A stretch of DNA of 64,000 bases from Apricaphanius iberus (lineage: Eukaryota > Chordata > Actinopteri > Cyprinodontiformes > Aphaniidae). Position 1 is the first letter of the stretch. Each line of letters starts with the position of its first letter. Location: positions 124,001 through 188,000 of the forward strand of contig JAPXFQ010002700.1 in assembly GCA_028564705.1 (NCBI GenBank), in the 5' to 3' direction. A program made the translations under genes and the position numbers. Under the pieces are notes generated by a model. The model was not told where the DNA came from. It did no database searches and was given only the letters and a program-made list of their open reading frames with translations. Below are positions 45,336 to 60,415 of this stretch, one piece after another.

Positions 45336-47230
45336 TAGTGTTGTTGTAGCTCTAATTAATTCTTCAATTTCTTTCTTGGAACATTACAGCGAATGCAGCA
45401 TTTTGGCTTTAATGAAATGAGTTGAGTAGCCTACTTTTTACGAAGTGAAACTGCACTGATTGGTTAAATTAACAGAAATCTTGTGTGGATGACACAGTTT
45501 TAATTGTTGCCAGCTCAAGTGAATTTGCATGCATGATTTGAAGCTGTGATCTTTCTCTATCTAAATGACTTGTGACCGACCCTAGCTGCTGTCTGAGGAA
45601 AATCTTCCACGGTTGGCGCTTCCTCAAAACTACCGCTGAGAGCTTAACTTTAATTGGGCAGCAGTTGCTTTAATCACATGGGTTTCATTCTTCCAGTGAA
45701 GAGGAGTAGCTTCTACTAGCACTGCCTTTTGCTTACAACTATTACATGTTCTATTTTTAGGAGAATCCCTTTGCTGTCTTTTTTGATTTCCAACTGTTTC
45801 AATATCCAAGCAGAAATTCTGGTTTCCTGGTTCAGATGTAGAAGTCTTTTTTTGACTACATTGCCTAAAAAATCCACCTATGTGAAAAAAAACAACTTTC
45901 TTGTTATGCATTTATTGGATTTTTTTTAATGCAAGAGCATTTTTGCATTTTTGTAGAGGCACAGGATCTAGCAGAGAAGAATCACGACTCTTTTCTACTT
46001 ATTCCGACCTTAAGTGAAACCTGCAGCCACACAGGTTTCCTCTCTCTGCGCCACGTGTCCTTGAAGATAATTTCTACAAAGTTAATTACAGATTTCTACT
46101 CCATGTGACTAAATGATGAAGAGCAGGACAAAGACGAGGCTGAATTATATCAGATTCTGAACATAATTGTTCTCATTGATTTGGAAAAGAGTGACAGGAA
46201 CCTTGTTTCATTTCTGAAATTAAAGTAACAAACAATGAAAATGTTTTTACTGACATTAAATATAATCCTTGAAATGTTTCATGTTTTTTTTATTACTGTC
46301 AGAAAATGCGGTAAAAATCCAACAGTGAGCAGAAATTGATCGTATTATCAGGGATTGCTTGTGTAGCCGAGCCTGATGTTTCAAGCTTATTGCTCTGTGC
46401 CGTTGAGCTCTAGTGTTACCGTGGTAGATAACCAAGGACATACCCACAGACAAACCCGTACCATTGCACACATGCTCATACACACACACACAAACACACA
46501 GGTCTATAAATATCAGAAGTACAATTGTACACAATTCATTTTGTGCTGCCTTATATGTGCATTAAAATCAAATAAAAGACTGATTTATTTACAGAATGTG
46601 TAATTTAGAATTATTCTGCTTAATTACAGTTTCGTGGTTGTTGAATGTCATAGTATTACATCATCCACTGTGTTGAAAATAAAACACTAAATGATGTTAT
46701 AGTTTCAACGCTTTGGTTCTGTGCTGTCTCCTGTACTATGAGCAGGTGTAACATTATGCAATATATAGGGCTGTTAATCAACCCAGTAAATCAGTTGGGG
46801 GAGTTTCCTTATCTGGACTCACCATTCATTCATATAAACTTTCTTCCATCTCAGTCAGTCAATCAGGGAGCTGAAAGGGGGCTAAATACACTGGGGGACG
46901 CTGGGTGAATAAGTGTTTCTCAGTTAACTGTGAGGGCCTTTGGAACAGGCCATCCTCCTCTTGGGGTAGAAGAAAGCTCAAAACTGGGATGCTGAACTTT
47001 TTATGTCACCACTGGCCTCATGTTGACTGCCTCTTCTTCCCCTACAGAGGGCAAGAGGTACAGCTAGATGTGGCTGAGAGAGAGGCTGCAGCAGTGGCAA
47101 ATAGCTTTTTAGCCCACCGCATTGAATCCTCTGAAATCAAAACTGCTTCCTCTAGAGCCAAAAAATCAAGTCCTGAAAAACTGGGGCCATGATTGGCATT
47201 ATATAAAAGAGAAGGAACTGACAGTTTGGG
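45336..47230. other. Unannotated sequence
   Basis: No gene recognised. A (CA)n tract lies near 46481-46500. The frame at 46905-47192 starts after no recognisable signal. A pyrimidine-rich CTTCTTCCCCTACAG at 47033-47047 looks like a splice acceptor, but the peptide after it has no family match. Confidence 0.35.
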
Positions 47231-47256
47231 TCTTTATTTATTTATTTATTTATTTC
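47231..47256. repeat. (TTTA)n microsatellite
   Basis: Six TTTA units. Confidence 0.9.
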
Positions 47257-50288
<3,032 letters not shown>

Positions 50289-50667
50289 TAAAATACAATA
50301 AAATACCTCTGAGGAATATTTGGTCATCCAAATGTATTCTGACATTTTTTAGCAATGCTGTTTAAGAACTTAGGAGACCACCTTCTGTGCTGTATGGGAT
50401 TTCAGTTCAATTCCCCCTCCTCCTTTTTCTTTGTTCCAAATGGTTTTTTGGTACACTGTGTCTGGAGGTACATAGTCTTTACATGGCAGATTTGAACATT
50501 ATGTGCTCATTTCCAAATAAAATGTGTTTAATGACTTAATTAACCCAATTATTTATGCTGCACAGTTATGCTTGTTTTCATCAGAAAACATGTCTAAAAG
50601 TTTGTCTGTGGTTCACACATTGCCAATGATATCTGGGGCAGTGAGAGCCAGAGTACAGACTGCCAAC

Positions 50668-50704
50668 ACACACACACAAACACACACACGCACAAACACA
50701 CACA
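50668..50704. repeat. (CA)n microsatellite
   Basis: Interrupted CACACA tract with AAACAC variants. Confidence 0.9.
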
Positions 50705-51282
50705 GATGACTGAGCTCAGTTTAGTATTTAGATTGAGACATCAGTACTAACCGCTGAAATACTATGCCACCAGATGAGATTTCTGTGAAACTTCCTTTTT
50801 AGCATAACTTGTGGCTTTTTGCTGTTGTGTTTTTACTTTTGCATTTTGTTGACCCTTTTGCTCCTCTGTATTCAATGAGATTCCAGAAATCAATCGGTAA
50901 TACAAAAATATTTGATTAAAGAAGCAGATCTCCTTAATAATTGCTTTTTTACTAAATAAGGATGGCTACATGTGTGGCACTGCTAAATCTTGTTTGATAA
51001 TCAAATTAGCTTTACCATTTTTTCTAAGTATGCATTTCTGTGTTTAGACAAAATAACTAATTGATTGCCTTCTGTTTTTGCTCCAGGTCTCTGAGTCACT
51101 TTTCAAAAACTTGAATAGATCTTGCCATTCATGTAAAGCAAATGTGGGATTTTTATATTTCAGGAAATAATTTAAAGAATGTTGCTGCTGGCTAGTTTAA
51201 AACAACTGGAACTAGCATAAACAACACTGGATAATCCCTACCTCCCACTATACGTGTAAATAACACATAATGTCTGTAAAGC

Positions 51283-51400
51283 ATAAGGCCTAGTTTATTC
51301 TTCTCAGTCTGCAAAGGTGTGGAGACACCAAAGCCATTATCAGTGAATGCAAGAACTCTCCGACCGTAATGCAACCACGGATGGAGTCAGTGGTATAGTG
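51283..51400. repeat. Dispersed MITE-like repeat, copy 2
   Basis: AAGGCCTAGTTTATTCTTCT and AAAGGTGTGGAGACACC align with 6490-6650. No TSD identified. Confidence 0.45.
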
Positions 51401-53294
51401 AGGTTTTCAAAAGTGTGGGGGATGGGTGTGGTTTCCTCACATAAACCCTAATCAAAATTTGTTGAAATTAAATTGTGAATTTGATATAAAAACACCAGAC
51501 ACATGCATGCACCTGGGATGGAAATAAGCACCAGCCATGACATATACAACCACAATTCCTATTTTCTTTCATATACCTTTCAACTTCACTTACAGGATTT
51601 TTCTTGAAAAAGGTGTCAACCTTCTCCTGCCTCGTGTTTTTCTGAATCTTAATGATACTCCGTGACATAAAGACAGTGGTAAGCTTAATAGTGTCATTGG
51701 TCTGAAAGGACTGTGAGACTGTTAAATTTTGCTTACTTGCCTTGAAAAGGGTCATATCAAAAAGATATATAAAAATCTGCACAAAGCTTTATATCTGCTG
51801 GTATACAGAATGTAACAATTGCCATAGTTAAACATTAAAATTATGTACACTTTTCATTCATTGTGTACATACCTGTTGAATAACTATAACATAGTTTCTC
51901 ACTTTTTTCACCTCAACCGATACAATCAAACACAAGAGGGGGGTATTCCACGAAGCAAGCTTAAGAAATCAAGGCTCATTTGAAATATCCTTGCTTCAAT
52001 TAGCATAACAGTTCACTCAAGGCTTATTCGGTTCCACTATTGAAGATAGTGAATTCAATTCCCGCTGATTAAAGTGAGGCTTAAAAAGCTAGGCTAATGT
52101 GCTTGAATGCTACATTAAAGGTAGCCCCTGTGAATCGATGCTAGATAAATGAGAATGGAATGAAAGGAAAGAGCATTGTTCTTCTCCAAGTCTGAGAAAG
52201 ACTATGAATGTGACCTGTGTGAGCGTCACAAATACATCGTAACCAATAAGGAACAGCAGCCACTTGTAAAGGCTTGTCAGGCTGAATTGTTCTATAATGT
52301 AGTGTAGGTAATGTTGCTTATGTACTGTGTTTAGTGTTACACTGAGGGCTGAGAAGCACTTCTAACTATAAACTTCTAAATTCATGTTAATAAATAATAT
52401 TACCTTGTTGGGTGTAGAAGAAGACAATAAGTAATCTGTATCGAATTAATAAAGCCAGAAAATAACACGACAGAAGATAGCTGACAGGTAAAATTTGTTG
52501 ACATGATTTAAGAAAGAATGTGAAAATATTTAGGAACTAAATTAGAACTGTTTTAAGTCTTCAAAATGTAAAGTCATATTAATACAGTATTTTAATTTAG
52601 ATGTGTATTTTTTTACCAGTTGCAAGGGACTTGAGGCTATTTTCAATTTTTAGACAGGACAGCATGACTATTTTACTGCTCCATCTTACACAAAAAGTGA
52701 CTTATTAGTCATATTATTTATGCTTGGTGTCAGGAGCAACATGAGTGGAACAAAAAGTTTCTGGCAGCAAGTAAATATTAAACACAGTAACGTTCTTCAA
52801 AATGGTAAAGTTAAAATCTTATTAGAATTATATTTTAAAGATAAAACCTATATTCCATGGCATAATTTATCCATCAGAAGAAAACTGCAGCTTCTGCCAC
52901 CGCTCTATTAACCTTATATTGGAGGGTGGGTGTGGTGGTGGAGAGAACAGCAGCAGAATACAAGCCCCGCATAGTACATGGATTGTCCAATCATTTGAAC
53001 TGATTTGATCAAGCTAAAATACGCCTCAGATCTAGCCTTGCCAGCAGGCTTGTGCAAGAAAAAGAATGTGCACATGTTGCCATGGTGAATGAATGGGGCT
53101 TTGTGTTAGCCTCAATTGTAAAACCAAATAAAAGTACTCAGCTAATCATCAAACAATGCAAATAAACACATAAGTACACTGCTTAAAAATTACAATTTGT
53201 CCCTCCTCCTAATCAGTTCTTACTTTATCACAATTACTTTATATATTGCATGCCACATACATAAACCATTTGGTGAACAATATTCCAATAAGAA

Positions 53295-55441
53295 ACTAGA
53301 AAATTTCAGGAAATTTAGAGAAGGGACGGCCACGGTGTGCATGCTAATGCTAACTAGCATGCTAATGCTAATGTTAGCTAACATGTTGGCATTACTATAA
53401 ACCCATTCAGTACCAAAATATAGTCAAAAAGCTCAAATTAGCTAAAATGCTAACAACAGCTAGCATGCTAATGCTAACTAGCATGCTAATGCTAGCTAAC
53501 ATGTTGGCAATACTATAAACCCATTCAGTAAAAATATATAGTCAAAAAGCTAAAATTAGCTAAAATGCTAACAACAGCTAGCATGCTAATGCTAACTATC
53601 ATGCTAATGCTAGCTAACATGTTGGCATTACTATAATCCCATTCAGTACAAAAATATAGTCAAAAAGCTAAAATTAGCTAAAATGCTAACAACAGCTAGC
53701 ATGATAATGCTAACTAGCATGCTAATGCTAGCTAACATGTTGTCATTAGTATTAGTAGGATTAGTATGAAAATATACTGGAAAAGCTGAAATCAACTAAA
53801 ATGCATACAAGTGCAATGTAGTACTGTGTATAACATAGGGATTTTGGTTCCAGCTTTCAAACAAGAAAAAAAAAAAAATCTGCTCCCCCTGGGATTCAAA
53901 CCCACTACCTCTTGCATTGTATTCCTGTTCCTTAACAGTTACACTACAACATCAGTTATACAGCATTGAGTTTTAGGCCATATGATCTGTTGTCTCGTCT
54001 CCCAGTTCAGCTTTCAGCAAAGAAAAATTATTTGCTGCTCGCTCCTGGATTTGAACCCAGTACCTCTGGGATGCAAACCCTCTTCCTTAACCACTATGCC
54101 ATCCGAACATACATACAACATTGAGTTTTAGGCCATATGTTCTGTTGTCTCCTCTCCATGTTCAGAGTGTTAAACAGCTGCGAACGAACCTTTCCCATTC
54201 GAAAACTATAGCAGCTATCAGGAAAATTATTGGAGTGTTAGCGATATTTATCCTTTGTGTTCAATTATTTCAAAGCACAACTCTCTATCTTATTCACAGA
54301 TGAAATGGTACAGGCAGACAGGGGGACTGAGAAAGACAGAGACATGGTCAGAAAGACAAAGACAGATGGACTGACACATGGACTTGTTTGTAGTACTTCT
54401 CTCTATAGTACTGCATAGCACAACCTGTGTTTAAGTGGGGTTAAACACAGGTTTAAATGTGATATAGACTGTGGAATGAACTTTAGTGAACCTTGATCAA
54501 AGGTGCTCCGTTTCCCCAGCAACAAGTGTGAGTGAAAATTGCAGCAGGTGCAAACACTTAATATGATTTAAGAGCTTAGATTTAGACTTTTTCATAAAAA
54601 AGTGCGCCGAACAAATCGTTCCCATTCGAAAACCGTACAAGGTATCGGAAAAATTCTTGAAGTGTGAGCGAGATGTATCATTTCTCTTCGTTCATGCCAA
54701 AGCAGAAGTCTCTACCTTATTCACAGTCCGAGAGGGAGCGAGAGAAAAATGACTAAGAACATCTCTCTGGCTGAGATAATCCTGACCAGCCACAATGATA
54801 AATTATAGGAGAAAAGCCCTAAAACTGGGTTCCACTTTGAGCGATCTAGAGCTCGCTGAGAGAAAACCGTGCGACATAGGGAAATTTTGAAATGATCCTG
54901 AGAATCACAAAGGGCGGCTCTATTTCATGACCGAAAATCATGTCACTAGTGCGAAATATGTGGCCGTGACGTCGAGTTAAATTTTTATGAGGACCTTCCA
55001 AAAGTTCATCACTCCACACTCTGCTTAACGAGCTGCTCCACTCTAAAAATGTCGATTTGGGGCAAACTTTGGGTCGAACAAAGTCAAATTGTGACAAAAC
55101 CGTAACAGCTATCGACATGCGGTCTTCAATGCTGAACACAGCACGGACGTGGCTACAATCAGAATTTTTAATGGATTTTTTAGGTTATTGTATGGTGACA
55201 CAGTAAATGCTCGAAATTAGTGGTTTTTCATGATTTTTGACTCATTTTTCCATTCATTTCCTATGGGGCTTTTTGGGCGTGGTTTTTCGCTAATTACGTC
55301 GCCATGGTAACTCCAATCGCCAATAAAAGTAATAGCACACCTCACACGATCGAGCCGGTCGTTTTGATGTATATATTGTGGGGGTGCACGCTACGGTACG
55401 AACCGCATTAACGGTGAAAGAATAAAGAGTCCGTTTAGAAG
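53295..55441 (+). repeat. Long tandem repeat, unit 1
   Basis: Starts at the head ACTAGAAAATTTCAGG. It then has a minisatellite of about 118-bp units (CATGCTAATGCTAACTAGC ... GTTGGCATTACTATAA), roughly four copies to 53745. Two antisense tRNA-like modules follow (53883-53953 and 54041-54107), then a pair of related segments (about 54192 and 54620). The conserved tail is GAGCCGGTCGTTTTGATG...CGCATTAACGGTG near 55350-55420. A hairpin at 55452-55547 follows. Confidence 0.8.
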
Positions 55442-55451
55442 TGAATAGTAA

Positions 55452-55547
55452 TAAGGGACTGCCCATGCAATTGCATGGAGGCAGTGCAATACATTGCTTT
55501 GCAATGGATTTGCACTGCCTCCATGCATTGCATTGGGCCGTCCCTTA
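55452..55547. repeat. 96-bp hairpin (inverted repeat) at unit 1/2 junction
   Basis: TAAGGGACTGCCCATGCAAT at one end is the near-complement of the other end, ATTGCATTGGGCCGTCCCTTA in reverse. The arms are about 47 bp with a few mismatches, so the strand can fold on itself almost completely. Confidence 0.9.
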
Positions 55548-55588
55548 ATGTTTCAGGAAATTTAGAGAAGGGACGGGGCCGTCCCTTA
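55548..55588. repeat. Truncated unit head fused to a hairpin end
   Basis: TTTCAGGAAATTTAGAGAAG is a partial unit head, joined at GGGACGG to the hairpin end GGCCGTCCCTTA, just before the full head of unit 2. This is a recombination or replication-slippage junction. Confidence 0.7.
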
Positions 55589-57786
55589 ACTAGAAAATTT
55601 CAGGAAATTTAGAGAAGGGACGGCCACGGTGTGCATGCTAATGCTAACTAGCCTGCTAATGCTAATGTTAGCTAACATGTTGGCATTACTATAAACCCAT
55701 TCAGTACCAAAATATAGTCAAAAAGCTCAAATTAGCTAAAATGCTAACAAGAGCTCGCATTGCTAATGCTAAACTACATGCTAATGCTAGAGCTAACATT
55801 ATGGCAATACTATAAACCCATTCATCCAAAATATGTCAAGACGCTAAAATTAGCTAAAATGCTAACAACCAGCTATCAATCTAATGCTAACTAGAATGCT
55901 AAAGCTAGCTAAACAAGTTGGCATTACCTATAATCCCATTCAGTACAAACCTATATCAAAAAGCTAAAATTCCCCGAAAATGTCTAGCAACAGCTAGCAA
56001 TGGTAATGCACTAACTACATGCTAATGCTAGGCTTTTACACAAAGCTATTAGTATTAATAATAAGGATTAGTATGAAAAATATAGACTGAAAAAAGCTGA
56101 AAATCAACTAAAATGCATAAAAGTGCAATTTAGTACTGTGTATAACATAGGGATTTTGGTTCCAAGCATTCAAACAGAAAAAAAAAATTTTTTGCTCACC
56201 CCTGGGATTCGAACCCACTACCTCTTGCATTGTATTTCTGTTCCTTCACAGTTACACTACAACAACAGTTATACAGCATTGAGTTTTAGGACATATGATC
56301 TGTTGTCTCATCTCCCAGTTCAGCTTTCAGCAAAGAAAAATTATTTGCTGCTCGCTCCTGGATTTGAACCCAGTATCTCTGGGATGCAAACCCTCTTTCT
56401 TAACCACTACGCCATCACAGACATACATATAACATTGAGTTTTAGGCCATATGATCTGTTGTCTCCTCTCCATGTTCAGAGAGTTAAACAGCTGCGAACG
56501 AACCTTTCCCATTCGAAAACTATAGCAGCTATCAGGAAAATTATTGGAGTGTTAACGATATTTATCCTTTGTGTTCAATTATTTCAAAGCACAACTCTCT
56601 ATCTTATTCACAGATGAAATGGTACAGGCAGACAGGGGGACAGAGAAAGACACAGACATGGTCAGAAAGACAAAGACAGATGGACTGACACATGGACTTG
56701 TTTGTAGTACTTCTCTCTATAGTACTGCATAGCATAACCTGTGTTTAAGTGGAGTTTAATAGGCCTTCAATGTGAATATACTGTGGAATGAACTTTAGTG
56801 AACTCTGATCAAAGGTGCTCCGTTTCCCCAGCAACAAGTGTGAGTGAAAACTGCAGCAGCTGCAGACACTTTAGAATGATTAACAGCTTAGATTTAGACT
56901 TTTTCATTCAAAAGTGCGCCGAACAAATCGTTCCCATTCGAAAACCGTACAAGGTATCGGAAAAATTCTTGAAGTGTGAGCGAGATGTATCATTTCTCTT
57001 CGTTCATGCCAAAGCAGAAGTCTCTACCTTATTCACAGTCCGAGAGGGAGCGAGATAAAAATGACTAAGAACATCTCTCTGGCTAAGATCATCCTGACCA
57101 GCCACAATGATAAATTATAGGAGAAAAGCCCTAAAACTGGGTTCCACTTTGAGCGATCTAGAGCTCGCTGAGAGAAAACCGAGTTCGACAAAGGGAAATT
57201 TTGAAATGATACCTGAAATCACAAAGGGCGGCTTATTTCATGACCGAAACTCATGTCACTAGTGCAAATATGTGGCCGTGACGTCGAGTTAAATTTTGAT
57301 GAGGACCTTCCAAAAGTTCATCACTCCACACTCTGCTTAACGAGCTGCTCCACTCTAAAAATCATCATTTGGGAAAACTTTGGGTCGAACAAAGTCAGAT
57401 TGCGACACAACCGTAACAGCTATCGACATGCGGTCTTCAATGCTGAACACAGCACGGACGTGGCTATAATCTGAATTTTTAATGGATTTTTTAGGTTATT
57501 GTATGGCTACACATTAAATCTTCAAAAATAGTGGATTTTCATGATTTTTGGCCGTTTTTCCATTCATTTCCTATGGGGATTTTGGGCATTTTTTGGCGTG
57601 GTTTTTCGCTTATTACGTCGCCATGGTAACTCCAATCGCCACTAAAAGTAATAGCTAACATCACGCGATCGAGCCGGTCGTTTTGATGTATATATTGTGG
57701 GGGTGCACGCTACGGTACGACCCGCATTAACGGTGGCGGAAGAATAATAAATAATAATAAGAGTCCAGTTTAGGAGTGAAGAATAA
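55589..57786 (+). repeat. Long tandem repeat, unit 2
   Basis: Same head, a degraded minisatellite (55620-56040) with many single-base insertions, tRNA-like modules (56195-56265 and 56354-56420, minus), and two co-linear related segments (about 56492-56613 and 56917-57038). The tail is near 57650-57750, ending AATAATAAATAATAATAAGA. It is followed by two tandem hairpins and a 270-bp segment absent from the other junctions. Confidence 0.8.
56195..56420 (-). repeat. Pair of tRNA-derived modules inside the repeat unit
   Basis: On the minus strand the first module reads GATGGCGTAGTGGTTAAG (A-box-like), a GGG-TTTGCAT-CCC anticodon-arm-like hairpin, and GGGTTCAAATCC (B-box). The second has GTAGTGTAACTGTGAAGG and GGGTTCGAATCCC. 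Both keep pol III internal promoter wording in nearly every unit, but full cloverleaf pairing is poor, so SINE heads or tRNA pseudogenes are more likely than functional tRNAs. Equivalent pairs lie at 53883-54107, 58848-59070, 61037-61260 and 63164-63387. Confidence 0.55.
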
Positions 57787-57882
57787 TAAGGGACTGCCCA
57801 TGCAATTGCATGGAGGCAGTGCAATACATTGCTTTGCAATGGATTTGCACTGCCTCCATGCATTGCATTGGGCCGTCCCTTA
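57787..57882. repeat. 96-bp hairpin, first of a tandem pair
   Basis: Same hairpin as 55452-55547, bounded by TAAGGGA and TCCCTTA. Confidence 0.9.
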
Positions 57883-57883
57883 A

Positions 57884-57979
57884 TAAGGGACTGCCCATGC
57901 AATTGCATGGAGGCAGTGCAATACATTGCTTTGCAATGGATTTGCACTGCCTCCATGCATTGCATTGGGCCGTCCCTTA
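57884..57979. repeat. 96-bp hairpin, second of a tandem pair
   Basis: Copy of the preceding hairpin at a 97-bp period, sharing the TAATAA spacer. Confidence 0.9.
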
Positions 57980-58254
57980 ATAATAACTTACCCTCCACAG
58001 TTAGATTCCACAGCTCCAAGTAATTTTGAAATACTTTTACAGTTTCTTTACGAAACAGCGAACCTCACTTCGCTGTTAGACGGAGCTAAAATGTCGAAAT
58101 ACTTTGTTTCCTTCCTGATTAACTACCAGGTGTTCTGCTGCGTTCATGTTGTGCCGGAAATACCGCTTTCAAATGATGAATTGTGTTCCAAAAATTCATC
58201 TGAAAAGCTTGTTGGGTTCCTGTTAAAACTTCACCATCAAAATTTTAAATTGAG
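57980..58254 (+). repeat. Junction segment unique to unit 2/3
   Basis: Begins TAATAACTTACCCTCCACAG and runs to AAATTTTAAATTGAG directly before the unit 3 head. Absent between units 3/4 and 4/5, where the head follows the tail immediately. It may be a part of the full-length repeat that the tandem copies have lost. Confidence 0.6.
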
Positions 58255-60415
58255 ACTAGAAAATTTCAGGAAATTTAGAGAAGGGACGGCCACGGTGTGC
58301 ATGCTAATGCTAACTAGCATGCTAATGCTAATATTAGCTAACATGTTGGCATTACTATTGACTTGATCAGGACCAAAATATAGTCAAAAAGCTAAAATTA
58401 GCAAAAATGCTAACAAGAGCTAGCATGCTAAGCTAAACTAGCATGCTAATGCTAGCTAACATGTTGGCATTACTATAATCCCCATTCAGTACAAAAATAT
58501 AGTCAAAAAGCTAAAATTAGCTAGAATGCAACAACAGCGCATGCTAATGCAAACTAGCATGCAAATGCTATGCAAGCTAACATGTTGGCATTGACTATAA
58601 TCCCATTCAGTACAAAAAAAATAGTCCAAAAAGCTAAATTACTAAAATGAGCTAGCAACCAGCTAGCAAGGTAATGCTAACTAGCATGCTAATGCTAGCT
58701 ACGATGTTGGCATTAGTATTAATAGGATTAGTATGAAAATATACTGAAAAAGCTGAAATCAACTAAAATGCATACAAGTGCAATGTAGTACTGTGTATAA
58801 CGTAGGGATTTTGGTTCCAGCTTTCAAACAAGAAAAAAAAAAATTTTGCTCCCCCTGGGATTCGAACCCACTACCTCTTACATTGTATTCCTGTTCCTTC
58901 GCAGTCACACTACAACATCAGTTATACAACATTGAGTTTTAGGCCATATGATCTGTTGTCTCGTCTCCCAGTTCAGCTTTCAGCAAAGAAAAATTATTTG
59001 CTGCTCACTCCTGGATTTGAACCCAGTATCTCTGGGATGCAAACCCTCTTTCTGAACCACTACGCCATCACAGACATGCATATAACATTGAGTTTTAGGC
59101 GATATGATCTGTTGTCTCCTCTTCATGTTCAGAGTGTTAACAGCTGCGAACGAACCTTTCCCATTCGAAACCTATAGCAGCTATCAGGAAAATTATTGGA
59201 GTGTTAGCGATATTTATCCCACTTTTGTTCAATTATATCAAAGCACCTACAACTCTCTGGATTTGAACCCAGTATGAAATGGTACAGGCAGACAGGGGGA
59301 CTGAGAAAGACACAGACATGGTCAGAAAGACAAAGACAGATGGACTGACACATGGACTTGTTTGTAGTACTACTCTCTATAGTACTGCATAGCATAACCT
59401 GTGTTTAAGTGGGGTTTAATAGGCCTTCAATGTGTATATACTGTGGAATGAACTTTAGTGAACTCTGATCAAAGGTGCTCCGTTTCCCCATCAACAAGTG
59501 TGAGTGAAAATTGCAGCAGGTGCAAACACTTAAGATGATTAAGAGCTTAGATTTAGACTTTTTCATAAAAAAGTGCGCCGAACAAATCGTTCACATTCGC
59601 AAACCGTACAAGGTATCGGAAAAATTCTTGAAGTGTGAGCGAGATGTATCATTTGTCTTCATTCATGCCAAATCAGAAGTTTCTACCTTATTCACAGTCC
59701 GAGAGGGAACGAGAGAAAAATGACTAAGAACATCTCTCTGGCTGAGATCATCCTGAGCAGCCACAATGATAAACTATAGGCGAAAAGCCCTAAAACTGGG
59801 TTCCACTTTGAGCGATCTAGAGCTCGCTGAGAGAAAACCGTGCGACATAGGGAAATTTTGAAATTATCCTGAGAATCACAAAGGGCGGCTCTATTTCATG
59901 ACCGAAAATCATGTCACTAGTGCGAAATATGTGGCCGTGACGTCGAGTTAAATTTTGATGAGGACCTTCCAAAAGTTCATCGCTCCACACTCTGCTTAAC
60001 GAGCTGCTCCACTCTAAAAATCATAATTTGGGAAAACTTTGGGTCGAACAAAGTCAGATTGCGACAAAACCGTAACAGCTATCGACATGCGGTCTTCAAT
60101 GCTGAACACAGCACGGACGTGGCTATAATCTGAATTTTTAATGGATTTTTTAGTTTATTGTATGGCTACACAGTAAATCTTCAAAAATAGTGGATTTTCA
60201 TGATTTTTGGCCGTTTTTCCATTCATTTCCTATGGGGATTTTGGGCATTTTTTGGCGTGGTTTTTCACTTATTACGTCGCCATGGTAACTCCAATCGTTT
60301 ATAAAAGTAATAGCTAACATCACGCGATCGAGCCGGTCGTTTTGATGTATATATTGTGGGTGTGCACGCTACGGTACGACCCGCATTAACGGTGGCGGAA
60401 GAATAATAAATAATA
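58255..60415 (+). repeat. Long tandem repeat, unit 3 (2161 bp)
   Basis: Head, minisatellite (58295-58740), tRNA-like modules (58848-58920 and 59007-59070, minus), the two related segments (first damaged near 59215-59275), the GGCCGTGACGTCGAG block near 59932, and the tail near 60320-60400. Joined directly to unit 4. Confidence 0.85.

Noticed and set aside
46905..47192. Possible exon after a CTTCTTCCCCTACAG acceptor-like site
   Set aside because: No recognisable protein similarity and no convincing donor; kept only as a remark.
53340..53745. Regular spaced repeats resembling a CRISPR array
   Set aside because: Unit is about 118 bp with near-identical 'spacers' in a vertebrate genome; this is a minisatellite.
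53883..54107. Functional tRNA genes
   Set aside because: B-box wording is good but acceptor and anticodon stems pair poorly and the modules recur inside a satellite; more likely tRNA-derived repeats.
56123..56617. 164-codon frame in repeat unit 2
   Set aside because: Related short frames recur in the other units but are disrupted in most; they run antisense through tRNA-like modules and show no domain.
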